Origin: Nostoc sp. CENA543 | GTDB lineage: Bacteria; Cyanobacteriota; Cyanobacteriia; Cyanobacteriales; Nostocaceae | Direction of reading: 5' to 3' | DNA length: 64,000 nt | Assembly (NCBI RefSeq): GCF_002896875.1 | Contig: NZ_CP023278.1 | Location: 2,108,001 to 2,172,000 of the forward strand | Shown: positions 1 to 7,350 of the stretch, piece after piece | How positions within the stretch are numbered: the first letter of the stretch is position 1 | Layout: every line of letters starts with the position of its first letter | The notes under the pieces: generated by a model | What the model saw: only the letters and a program-made list of their open reading frames with translations | Databases searched by the model: none | What the model was told of the DNA's origin: nothing | Position numbers and translations under genes: made by a program

Positions 1-11
1 TTTTTGCTAGT

Positions 12-785
12 TTATTCACAGTTAGTAGCAGCATAGATAGCAGTAGCGATCGCATTTTTTACAGCTATATCTTTCTGAGATAAATTCACCGCTTCTGTAA
101 TGGTGCGTTGTGCTACCACTGCACACACAGCCGCCGCCGCAAAACCGTAGACTCCCGCCATTTTGAATAATGTGCCGCATTCCATCTCATAGTTGAGGAT
201 ATTTAGCTGCCGATATTCTGCTGTAATACCCTGTAGCGATCGCATTAAATAAGGATTAGCAGAATCAGTGCGTTCCTGTCCTTCATAAAAGGTATCGACG
301 GAAGCCGTAACTCCCATATAATATTCTACCTGTAATGCTTGTGCAGCCTTGACCAAAGCCACAGTTAAAAACGGATCGGCGGCGGCTGGATATTCCACTG
401 GTGCAATATCATTGGCTGCACCTTGACGACATAACGCCGCACTACTAATGACAATACTACCGATGGGAATATGGGTTTGAATTGCACCACAAGTCCCAAT
501 ACGAATAATCTGTTTAATTCCTAGCTGCACCAACTCATTGACCACAATACTTAAAGAAGGCGCACCCATCCCACTGGTAGCAGATATAATCAAGCGACCA
601 TTGGGTAAATATCCTAGATAGCTATTGAGTCCGCGATTCTCAGACAGCAAACGCACATCCTGTAAATAAGTGTGAGCAATTAACCGCGCCCTTTCAGGGT
701 CGCCAGATAATAGCGTCATGGTGGGAGGTGTAGCACCTAAATCATCTAGCCCAAAGCCAAGATGATAAAAGTATTGATTTGGCAT
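12..785 (-). CDS. Uridine/purine nucleoside phosphorylase family protein (uridine phosphorylase-like)
   Basis: The 257-residue product has the marks of the PNP/UDP phosphorylase superfamily, which split nucleosides with phosphate into a free base and ribose-1-phosphate in the cytoplasm. GDPERA lies at about residues 28-33 (phosphate loop), RIGTCG at about 95-100, and NYEME at about 198-202, where the glutamate region contacts ribose. The NYEMECGTLFKM string is close to that of uridine phosphorylases, so salvage of uridine is the best guess. Length is normal for the family (about 250). The ATG at 785 has only a weak ribosome site. The gene lies downstream of a broken gene on the same strand. 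Substrate choice (uridine or a purine nucleoside) is inferred, not proven. Confidence 0.85.
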   Translation of the reverse strand: MPNQYFYHLGFGLDDLGATPPTMTLLSGDPERARLIAHTYLQDVRLLSENRGLNSYLGYLPNGRLIISATSGMGAPSLSIVVNELVQLGIKQIIRIGTCGAIQTHIPIGSIVISSAALCRQGAANDIAPVEYPAAADPFLTVALVKAAQALQVEYYMGVTASVDTFYEGQERTDSANPYLMRSLQGITAEYRQLNILNYEMECGTLFKMAGVYGFAAAAVCAVVAQRTITEAVNLSQKDIAVKNAIATAIYAATNCE

Positions 786-870
786 AGCTTTATTTAGAAT
801 AAAATTATAAAAAGTAGGTTAGTTTAAGGGACGCGAAACCCGACATCTTGAGGAATTATATTTAGATTAC

Positions 871-1434
871 TTACGAACCGTTTTTCTCTTTCCATGTCAG
901 ATGCCATTGTTCATAAAACTTAGAACTCGGATTAATTTTTTGGCGGATTTCTGCCATTTCTTTGGAACGGTTAATACTTTGCATCAAATAACCATTCTCA
1001 AAAATCAGTTGATAAACTTCCTCATATTTATAAGCTGGTTGAAAGCCAATATGGACATATAGGTTATTCATAAACTTATTAGCTGTTAATAAGCTGCCTG
1101 TAAATTCCACAAAATGTTTTAGTTGTTCATAAACAGCACTAGGATGACCCACAGGCGTATTGCGGCTATGAGGGAAGACACCTAAAAAATCTCTGGCTCT
1201 ACCATGTTTTACAAACAGTTTTTCTTTTAAACCCAGGGACATAATTAATTCTTTTAAGTAGAGTTTTTCTTTTATTACCTCATAAGTGCAACAATAGCCT
1301 CGATAACAAGCGGTTGTACCCTACTGAGGAGAAAAGCCGTGTTGTGTTGGTTCAAATAATCCTGTACCCTCAACGCCAGCAATGCAGAATTTTTGATTTT
1401 CATGTATTAATAAATCACTAATTTGTCCAGTCAT
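871..1434 (-). pseudogene. Conserved-looking small gene split by an in-frame TAG
   Basis: Reading the minus strand from an ATG at 1434 gives 37 codons (MTGQISDLL... to ...GFSPQ), then TAG at 1323-1321, then the same frame runs on without another stop to 871. Ignoring the TAG, the product is 187 residues. The part after the stop has an open 123-residue frame with an internal ATG at 1242. The section just after the stop is cysteine-rich (C-Y-R-G-Y-C-C), and the last part is rich in Phe, Tyr and Lys. I do not recognise the family. No stop other than TAG interrupts 187 codons in this AT-rich DNA, which favours one ancestral gene with a nonsense change. A genuine 123-residue gene starting at 1242, or a sequencing error at 1321-1323, are alternatives. 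Confidence 0.6.
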
Positions 1435-1457
1435 TTATTATGTTCATTAAATATGAA

Positions 1458-2366
1458 TTATTGCCCGTAATCTGAAACCCAGGGATCTAACTTAAATTCA
1501 TGAGACAGGAAATCAATCAAACAACGCACTTTCGCTGCTACAAACCGACTGCGACGATAGACAGCTTGAATAGGTAGTGGAACAGGTTGATAGTCTTTGA
1601 GAATCATCTTCAGATTGCCATTTTCTAACACGTCACCAAATAACCAAATCGGAGAAACCGCAATCCCTAACCCCGCAAATACGGCTGCTCTAATGGCTGT
1701 AGAATTATTTGCTTGAAAGTTACCATTTACTGCAACTTTGATCACTCCCTGAGTTCCTTGAAAGTGCCATTCATTACCTGTAGCTAGACGAGTATAAACA
1801 ATACAATTATGCTTGACCAATTCTTCTGGTGTTTGCGGTTCACCTGCTCGCTCAAAGTAAGATTGATGTCCAATTGTAATTCGCCTTGTAGTTCCAATGC
1901 GTCGGGTAATCAGGGAAGTATCCTGCACGTTACCGATACGAATTGCTAAATCTACCCCTTCTTCTATCAAATCTACAAACTGATCTGCCATCATTAAATC
2001 AATTTTAATATCTGGGTAGCGTTCGAGAAATACATTCAATCTGGGTATGATTTGCAACTGCCCAAAAGCTACAGGACAACACACCCGCAATACACCCGTA
2101 GGCTTTTGTCGTTTTCCCACACTAGATTCTGCTTCTTTAACTGCCTCTAACACTTGCTGACAGTGTTCGTAAAAACGGATACCCTCTTCGGTTAAACTTA
2201 AAGTGCGCGTAGAGCGAACGAGTAACTGAACGTCTAAATATTCCTCTAGTGCTGCAATCTGTTTACTGATAGTGGGTTGAGTGGTGTTTAGTTCACGGGC
2301 GACCGCAGAAAAACTGCCAGTTTCTACCGTCCTGACAAAGCTTTTCATGCAAGCAATGCGATCCAT
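1458..2366 (-). CDS. LysR-family transcriptional regulator
   Basis: This 302-residue protein starts with a winged helix-turn-helix of the LysR type: residues 1-60 include AVARELNTTQPTISKQIAAL and then RSTRTLSLTEEG. It continues with a periplasmic-binding-protein-like effector domain to about residue 290. Length is typical (about 300). It is divergent from the SDR gene that starts at 2488, with about 120 bp between start codons, the usual layout for a LysR regulator and its target. It most resembles the CrgA/AaeR-like branch that controls oxidoreductase genes. Effector and target are inferred from position only. Because the SDR is now disrupted by a transposon, the regulator may have lost its main target. 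Confidence 0.9.
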   Translation of the reverse strand: MDRIACMKSFVRTVETGSFSAVARELNTTQPTISKQIAALEEYLDVQLLVRSTRTLSLTEEGIRFYEHCQQVLEAVKEAESSVGKRQKPTGVLRVCCPVAFGQLQIIPRLNVFLERYPDIKIDLMMADQFVDLIEEGVDLAIRIGNVQDTSLITRRIGTTRRITIGHQSYFERAGEPQTPEELVKHNCIVYTRLATGNEWHFQGTQGVIKVAVNGNFQANNSTAIRAAVFAGLGIAVSPIWLFGDVLENGNLKMILKDYQPVPLPIQAVYRRSRFVAAKVRCLIDFLSHEFKLDPWVSDYGQ

Positions 2367-2487
2367 AGCTAAATTTATTCCAAATAAGAATAAATCATAT
2401 TCTTTTTCGCTGTCTTCTCAAATATTTGAGCATCAATCATCATAAAGATGTCAGCAATCAATGGCACATCAAACGCTGGAGGGTCTT

Positions 2488-2646
2488 ATGGATATCAATG
2501 GTTCTATTGCTTTGGTAACGGGTGCAAATCGCGGCATAGGTCAGGCTTTTGTGGAAGCATTAGTGCAAGCAGGTGCTACCCGCATCTACGCTACTGCGCG
2601 TAATGTAGAGACTTTGAAAGATGTAGTGGCACTTGCTCCCGATAGG
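2488..2646 (+). pseudogene. SDR family oxidoreductase, 5' fragment (split by transposon)
   Basis: This is the first 53 codons of a short-chain dehydrogenase, with the NAD(P)-binding TGANRGIG motif right after the start. The ATG at 2488 is preferred over that at 2461 because GGAGG sits about 5 bases upstream. The frame reads ...LAPDR at 2641-2646 and then enters the transposon end, stopping at 2667. The rest of the gene lies at 6573-7154 in the same phase. Removing 2647-6578 rejoins LAPDR to IVPLALDV and restores a 244-residue SDR of normal length. The fragment has no catalytic residues and should be inactive. Confidence 0.9.
2641..2646. repeat. Target-site duplication, left copy
   Basis: GATAGG directly abuts the left transposon end (TGTAGCG...). 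The same six bases follow the right end at 6573-6578. They encode Asp-Arg of the interrupted SDR in both copies. Confidence 0.9.
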
Positions 2647-2901
2647 TGTAGCGAACTGCAAACATAAACGCTTCAAACTGCAAACAAGTCAATTTTCAAA
2701 CCACATTAACTGCAAATAAGAGGGGTCTTCAAACCACAATAATTGCAAATGAAACCACATTATCTGCAAACAAACCACAATAACTGCAAATGAAACCACA
2801 TTAACTGCAAATAAGCCGTAACCCATGCTGTGATTGGGCTAGAAGATTTATCACTGCAAAAGTGTCCAATTTATACGAACTTTTACACCGGACATATATG
2901 T
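2647..2901. repeat. Left terminal inverted repeat of the transposon
   Basis: This 255-bp end is the reverse complement of 6318-6572. The only difference seen is at 2891 (G, where the partner reads A). The inner limit is a palindrome ACATATATGT at 2892-2901. Unusually long identical ends suggest recent insertion or ongoing sequence exchange between ends. Confidence 0.9.
2698..2812. repeat. Array of five ~20-bp sites inside the left end
   Basis: Five copies of a site close to AAACCACAWTAAYTGCAAAT begin at 2698, 2731, 2752, 2772 and 2793. The last four repeat every 20-21 bases, about two helical turns, so a protein would bind on one face. Shorter CTGCAAA cores also occur nearer the tip. By analogy with Tn7, Tn552 and CAST ends these are probably transposase binding sites. 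The same array, inverted, lies in the right end. Confidence 0.75.
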
Positions 2902-2972
2902 CTATTTATTTAGATATAAATCAAACACTAATAAAACAGAAAAATTTTATATGGGGTATTTCTTGTTTTGAC

Positions 2973-3962
2973 TTAATTTCCCTCTGACGCATACAAAGGA
3001 ATTCCCATTTTTAACATCTGGTCTCTCAAATCTTGGGTTCGACCTGGAGGTAACTGAGCGTGTATAAAAGAATTTACTTCACTTACTCGTATATTTAATA
3101 ACTCAGCTAGAACTTTAGCATTGTAACCATGCCGTATTAAGCGGGGTTCTAAATCGTTAAGTCCTACGTTCAAGACCGCTTCAGCCATATCACGGGTGAC
3201 AGGCTTAGTTGCTGCTTGATAAGCGTCTTCAAAAGCCCTCTGCAAATAATGTTCAATTTGCAAGGGAGTCGTCAGTCGTTGAGCCAAAAATTCAATAGCC
3301 TCATCGGTAATCAAATCTTCAGGTAGATAATCATCGTAAATACACTCACTCAATAGCCATTTTATATACTCAACTTGATGTCCTCTAATACCTTCTAAAC
3401 TAAAAATATTGGTTCTAGCACCAATCTCTTCCAAAGATGGTCGGCGCAGATCATTTTTCAACTTGGGATGACCCAGCAACACTACAGATAAAGTGCAACC
3501 ATTCTGGCGTACCAATTCAATTAAACGCTTAATTTTGACTAACGTACTGTGATGAATGTCATGAGCTTCATCGACAAACAGCACTATAGGCTTACGGCAT
3601 TTTTGAATCAAAGCTAATAATTTTCGTTCTCTAAGTTCTGGGTGAGTCGGTGGTTTAGCATCCTTTTCTGTGCTTAAATCCAAAAACAAAGCACTCATCA
3701 AAACCCCGACGTTGACCTTATCTTTGTCAATTGCAAGGCAACGAGAAATAATTATGTCTTTTTCAGAGGACAATTCCAATTGCAGTCGTTGTAAAGTCGT
3801 TGTTTTACCACAACCAACAACACCTGTTATCGCAATCAAACGACCTTGCCTAATTTGGGGTTTCAGTTCTTTGAATAGATTTGTCTGCTCTTGGGTCTCA
3901 AAATACCCCACATGGTCTAAGGTACGTTTCAGACCAAAATAAGTCATGACATCACTCAACAT
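2973..3962 (-). CDS. Transposition AAA ATPase (TnsC/TniB/ExeA-like)
   Basis: This 329-residue protein is an AAA ATPase of the TnsC/TniB group. It has a Walker A GVVGCGKTT at about 47-55 and a Walker B LFVDEAH at about 128-134. Such proteins bind ATP, form filaments on target DNA and direct the transposase. The start (ATG at 3962) overlaps the end of the transposase gene by 11 bases, pointing to coupled translation; an ATG five codons in is an alternative. The last 50 residues (LAELLNIRVSEVNSFIHAQL) look like a small helical DNA-binding region. Length exceeds that of the CAST V-K TnsC (about 276). Confidence 0.88.
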   Translation of the reverse strand: MLSDVMTYFGLKRTLDHVGYFETQEQTNLFKELKPQIRQGRLIAITGVVGCGKTTTLQRLQLELSSEKDIIISRCLAIDKDKVNVGVLMSALFLDLSTEKDAKPPTHPELRERKLLALIQKCRKPIVLFVDEAHDIHHSTLVKIKRLIELVRQNGCTLSVVLLGHPKLKNDLRRPSLEEIGARTNIFSLEGIRGHQVEYIKWLLSECIYDDYLPEDLITDEAIEFLAQRLTTPLQIEHYLQRAFEDAYQAATKPVTRDMAEAVLNVGLNDLEPRLIRHGYNAKVLAELLNIRVSEVNSFIHAQLPPGRTQDLRDQMLKMGIPLYASEGN

Positions 3963-5601
3963 CGCTCGTACCTGATAAGGGGTGGAAGAAATCTCGAATT
4001 TGTTTGATTACCTCCTGCTTATTGAGAGTAGTCACCAGAACCGCATCAATATAAGCCATTTGTTCAGGGGTAAGTTTTGCTAATGGGCGTGCCAAATAAT
4101 CAGCGATCGCTAATTTGGCTGCAATCACCGTGCTGAATGTCAGTTCTTGAAATGGGTTAGGGTCAACAAAAGGCTGCACCTTTAGTGGGGTTGTATTACT
4201 CCCGAAATCTGGGTTATTGCCTTTACCAATCACAGAATTCGGTAAAGACAACTCTTTAGCTAAAGATTCAATTCGCTCTGCCCGTTTCTGTGTACGTGTT
4301 TTCTTAAAACTACGGTAGCGATGTAGGGGGATTGGCCCATCTACAGGTAGAAATGGTCCATAGCGCCGTTCTTTGTGTTCTACGTACAATTCGTTGTCAA
4401 ATAAACCCCACCACAAAACTACAGTTTCTCCAGCCAAATCTGGCTCAACCTCATAAGCCACCCCCTCAACCATAACGTGAGCATCGATGCCGACTTTGCG
4501 ACGTTCTGGTTCGCGTGCAAATGTACAAAAACGTTCCCAGGTACACATTTGTCGAATTCCCGCCTTGGGTAAGTGTAAGAGCCAATCGTCCAGCCGGGAA
4601 TGAGGTTCGCTGCGATGGGGTCGGCTATTGTAATGGAGCAAAAACTTCATCAACCAAGCGTTCGCCTCAGCTTCCGTCTCCGGTTCATGCAGGTGGTAAA
4701 GGGTTTCGTGCATTTCTTTGACCGTGCGAAAGGGTCTTTCCACTTTCCCCTTAGAACGAGCCGTCACTCGTTGCCCATCTTTGCCCGCAGGTAAATGAGT
4801 ACGTACTTCAATCCCCAAATAACCCATGACTTTTTGAAACACTAAGCTCTTAGCAATGGGGCCATTGTCCATGTACAGCATTTGGGGAATGCCTTGAAAG
4901 GGAAAGTCGCTCCCCGGTTTGGGTGACATGGCAGCAAACATAAACCGCAGTGCTGCTTCCACATCCTCACCGTAAACACAGTGGTATTCTTGGTATGCAA
5001 CACCACTTCGGTCATCCACAACACTATAAAGCATTAACAAGGGATGCCCCCGCCCCGGTTCTAGGAAGGCTGGTGCTTTAACGTGCTTGAGGTCTGATGG
5101 GCTGAGGTCAAAATGCCAACATTGATTGCTATATTCTGCCTGAAAGCGAACAGCAGGCGGTTGCCGTAGAAGGGTATCGCGGTCGTAGCCCCATTTGTTG
5201 AGATAACGATTGACGGTGGTTGGTTTGAGCAAACCTACTGGAACGCGAAGATGACCATCTGGTGTGTTGATGCCATCTTCTTCCAATAAGCGAATTGCTT
5301 GTACGGTAGATAAATGGCGACCTTTGCGGTTAGATGTACGTATTTTAATCGCAGCAATAATTTCGCAGTATCGCTCAAGAGTTCCTTTTGGAATTACACG
5401 CGGTACATCACAATCAACGCGACGTACTGGGCGAACTACATTCCCGGATCGTAGTGTTCGATACACTGTATCTTCAGAAATGCCATACAGTTGAGCTATT
5501 TCTTGGACTAATTCCCGACGAGATGGACTGCGCGGTGGTAGTTGGTCTAAGCGGCGACGTAGGTCTACGATTGCATCAATTGGTATTTGTTTCTTTGGCA
5601 T
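3952..5601 (-). CDS. DDE transposase (rve/Mu-type, TnsB/TniA-like)
   Basis: Taken from the ATG at 5601 this is a 550-residue integrase-fold transposase. An N-terminal helix-turn-helix region (about 28-50, YGISEDTVYRTL) precedes the catalytic core. The likely DDE triad is D165 in CWHFDLS, D245 in LYMDNGP and E288 in GKVERPF. A C-terminal Mu-type beta-barrel region follows. The 5601 start is preferred because GGAG lies about 10 bases upstream and the upstream codons (to 5700) overlap the resolvase gene and read like non-coding translation. Only one base separates the resolvase stop and this ATG, so the genes are translationally coupled. It would cut and join the element's 3' ends with the ATPase. 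Confidence 0.9.
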   Translation of the reverse strand: MPKKQIPIDAIVDLRRRLDQLPPRSPSRRELVQEIAQLYGISEDTVYRTLRSGNVVRPVRRVDCDVPRVIPKGTLERYCEIIAAIKIRTSNRKGRHLSTVQAIRLLEEDGINTPDGHLRVPVGLLKPTTVNRYLNKWGYDRDTLLRQPPAVRFQAEYSNQCWHFDLSPSDLKHVKAPAFLEPGRGHPLLMLYSVVDDRSGVAYQEYHCVYGEDVEAALRFMFAAMSPKPGSDFPFQGIPQMLYMDNGPIAKSLVFQKVMGYLGIEVRTHLPAGKDGQRVTARSKGKVERPFRTVKEMHETLYHLHEPETEAEANAWLMKFLLHYNSRPHRSEPHSRLDDWLLHLPKAGIRQMCTWERFCTFAREPERRKVGIDAHVMVEGVAYEVEPDLAGETVVLWWGLFDNELYVEHKERRYGPFLPVDGPIPLHRYRSFKKTRTQKRAERIESLAKELSLPNSVIGKGNNPDFGSNTTPLKVQPFVDPNPFQELTFSTVIAAKLAIADYLARPLAKLTPEQMAYIDAVLVTTLNKQEVIKQIRDFFHPLSGTSDVE

Positions 5602-5602
5602 C

Positions 5603-6238
5603 CTATGATTTCTCCACCAATTTATCGTGGCGTGGGTGGAGATGTTTGCGTGACAACCAATCGTAGAGGGTGGAAGGTGAACAATCGACCAGTTTGGCAA
5701 TTGAGCGTTTGCTGATTCCTTTGGCTAAATAACTGCGAATTTCTGCTTCCCTGGTGTCCAGTTTCAAATGTGCAGATTGTCGTCCTTTGGGTCGCCCTAA
5801 AGTTTTTCCTTCAGCTTTACGTTTAGCTAGTGCTTCGGTTGTTCTGAGTACAATCAATTCCCGTTCGATTTCTGCTGCCAAGCCTAAAACCGTTGCTGTA
5901 ATTCGGCTTTGCATTGAGTCATCCAGTACCATACCTTGTTTGGCGATATGGACGTTGATTCCTCGACGCACGCAACACTCCAGCATTTCTAATACTTGTA
6001 GGGTGGAGCGTGCCATCCGACTAACTTCTGAAAAAATGACTATATCTTTTGCTTGGGCTGTTTGATTCAGTAGTTGTCCTACACCTCGCTCTAACCATTT
6101 CTCCCGTCCAGAAATTGTGTCCTCTACAAACTGGATGGGACTTAAAGCGTGGATATTGGCATATTCTAAAATGCCATGTCGTTGGTTGTGTACGTCTTGT
6201 TTGTCGCTGGAGACCCTCAGATAAGCGTAAATGGCCAT
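5603..6238 (-). CDS. Serine recombinase / resolvase
   Basis: The 211-residue product is a small serine recombinase. The catalytic serine is in YLRVSSDKQ near residue 10, followed by the IFSEVSRMARS and MVLDDSMQSRITATVLGLAAEIERE stretches typical of the resolvase core (second quoted here only as landmark ends MVLDD and EIERE). A Hin-like DNA-binding tail has SIAKLVDCSPSTLYDWL. It would resolve cointegrates made by replicative transposition. ATG 6238 is chosen over the TTG at 6244. It is the first gene of the transposon's minus-strand operon, next to the right end, where the promoter and res site should lie. Confidence 0.9.
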   Translation of the reverse strand: MAIYAYLRVSSDKQDVHNQRHGILEYANIHALSPIQFVEDTISGREKWLERGVGQLLNQTAQAKDIVIFSEVSRMARSTLQVLEMLECCVRRGINVHIAKQGMVLDDSMQSRITATVLGLAAEIERELIVLRTTEALAKRKAEGKTLGRPKGRQSAHLKLDTREAEIRSYLAKGISKRSIAKLVDCSPSTLYDWLSRKHLHPRHDKLVEKS

Positions 6239-6274
6239 GACCAAACTGGCTGTCGGTAAAAACAGCTTTCTAGA

Positions 6275-6304
6275 TTTAATCGAACGGTATTAGTTCAAAT
6301 TAAA
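6275..6304. promoter_or_regulatory. Candidate res site (imperfect 30-bp palindrome)
   Basis: Just upstream of the resolvase start, TTTAATCGAAC and GTTCAAATTAAA face each other around a seven-base centre (GGTATTA). Size and place, between resolvase gene and right terminal repeat, fit a resolvase crossover subsite of about 28 bp. Further subsites were not recognised, so this is inferred from symmetry and location. It may also overlap the operon promoter. Confidence 0.4.
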
Positions 6305-6317
6305 CCACGAAAAGCGT

Positions 6318-6572
6318 ACATATATGTTCGGTGTAAAAGTTCGTATAAATTGGACACTTTTGCAGTGATAAATCTTCTAGCCCAATCACAGCATGGGTTA
6401 CGGCTTATTTGCAGTTAATGTGGTTTCATTTGCAGTTATTGTGGTTTGTTTGCAGATAATGTGGTTTCATTTGCAATTATTGTGGTTTGAAGACCCCTCT
6501 TATTTGCAGTTAATGTGGTTTGAAAATTGACTTGTTTGCAGTTTGAAGCGTTTATGTTTGCAGTTCGCTACA
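6318..6572. repeat. Right terminal inverted repeat of the transposon
   Basis: This is the reverse complement of 2647-2901 with one mismatch. It contains the inverted ladder of TTTGCAGTTAATGTGGTTT-like sites and ends in GTTCGCTACA. Confidence 0.9.
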
Positions 6573-6578
6573 GATAGG
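6573..6578. repeat. Target-site duplication, right copy
   Basis: GATAGG immediately follows the right transposon end and duplicates 2641-2646. Confidence 0.9.
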
Positions 6579-7154
6579 ATTGTACCTCTAGCATTGGATG
6601 TGACAAATCCTGAGCAAATTGCCGCGATCGCTCAAACTGCTCAAGATGTTAATCTGCTCATTAATAATGCTGGTGTGTCTGGTACAGGTGGCTTTTTTGC
6701 TCCCGCTAGTCTGGAAACGGCTCGTTGGGAAATGGAAACCAACTACTTTGGTGTATTAAATATAATTCGTGCTTTCGCACCTATCCTGAAACAGAATGGC
6801 GGTGGGGCGATTGTTAATCTGCTCTCAATTGCATCGATGGTGAATGTTCCAGTTTTTGGTTCTTATAGTGCATCAAAAGCGGCGTTGTATTCTTTAACCC
6901 AGGGAATCCGAGCAGAATTAGTGAAACAAGGCACACTAGTTGTAGGTGTCTTTCCTGGCCCTGTTGATACAGCAATGGCTGAAAATGTTCCCCTGGATAA
7001 AGTACCCCCCATTCAAATTGCTCAAACTACGTTGGAAGCAGTAGAACAGGGCGTTGAAGATGTGCAACCTGACCCAGTTTCTCAGCAAGTATTTGCAGGT
7101 GTTCGACAAGACCCTAAAGCCGTTGAAAAGCAATTTGCCGGTATGCTGCCTTAG
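6573..7154 (+). pseudogene. SDR family oxidoreductase, 3' fragment (split by transposon)
   Basis: This in-frame remainder of the dehydrogenase begun at 2488 reads DRIVPLALDV from the duplication onward. It holds the NNAG motif, the catalytic Ser region (LSIAS) and the YxxxK pair in SYSASKAAL, then PGPVDT. It ends in TAG-free coding and a TAG/TAA region at 7152-7154. The open frame can be read from an ATG inside the transposon end (6543), but that would lack the cofactor-binding glycine motif. It was probably a cytoplasmic NAD(P)H oxidoreductase under the divergent LysR gene; the substrate is unknown. Confidence 0.88.
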
Positions 7155-7245
7155 TAAGTAGGCACAATTCTGAGAAATACAAGGGTATAGGTGAGAAAAA
7201 ATGTTTCTTCCGTAAGGAACTTCCAACTAAAAAAATCTTCCATCT

Positions 7246-7310
7246 GTAGGGTGCGTCAGTACAAAGAATATCTAGGTATAGCGAAGGTTTCTTACACTGA
7301 CGCACCCTAC
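7246..7310. repeat. 65-bp MITE-like inverted repeat
   Basis: Perfect 15-bp arms GTAGGGTGCGTCAGT (7246-7260) and ACTGACGCACCCTAC (7296-7310) enclose 35 bp with no coding capacity. This TAGGGTGCGTCA type of repeat is familiar in cyanobacterial intergenic DNA. It sits 40 bp before the first CRISPR repeat. Confidence 0.8.
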
Positions 7311-7350
7311 TGGACTGGCACTACACCGTTACCATCCATCCTGACGAATG

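Larger units (their letters stand above)
2647..6572. mobile_element. Tn552/Tn5053-type transposon, 3926 bp, no cargo
   Basis: The element is bounded by TGTAGCGAACTGC and its inverse GCAGTTCGCTACA, with a 6-bp duplication GATAGG. It carries three minus-strand genes in tight order: serine resolvase, DDE transposase and AAA ATPase. Its ends are 255-bp inverted repeats with one visible mismatch, and each holds a ladder of roughly 20-bp sites. Long multi-site ends, a transposase plus ATPase pair, a resolvase and a 6-bp duplication match Tn552 and its relatives, a branch of the Tn7/Tn5053 group that also gave rise to CRISPR-associated transposons. There is no TniQ, no Cas gene and no passenger gene. 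The three genes are open and the ends intact, so it looks recent and possibly active. Confidence 0.92.

Noticed and set aside
2461-2487. Upstream ATG start (2461) for the SDR gene
   Set aside because: GGAGG stands just before the ATG at 2488, and the extra residues are not typical of SDR proteins.
5602-5700. N-terminal extension of the DDE transposase to 5700
   Set aside because: It overlaps the resolvase gene and lacks the expected fold; the ATG at 5601 has a ribosome site.
2647-6572. A CRISPR-associated transposon (CAST), suggested by the TnsB/TnsC pair and multi-site ends
   Set aside because: No TniQ, no Cas12k or Cascade genes and no crRNA inside the element; the presence of a resolvase and a 6-bp duplication fits Tn552-type better. 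The nearby I-D array is a separate locus outside the ends.
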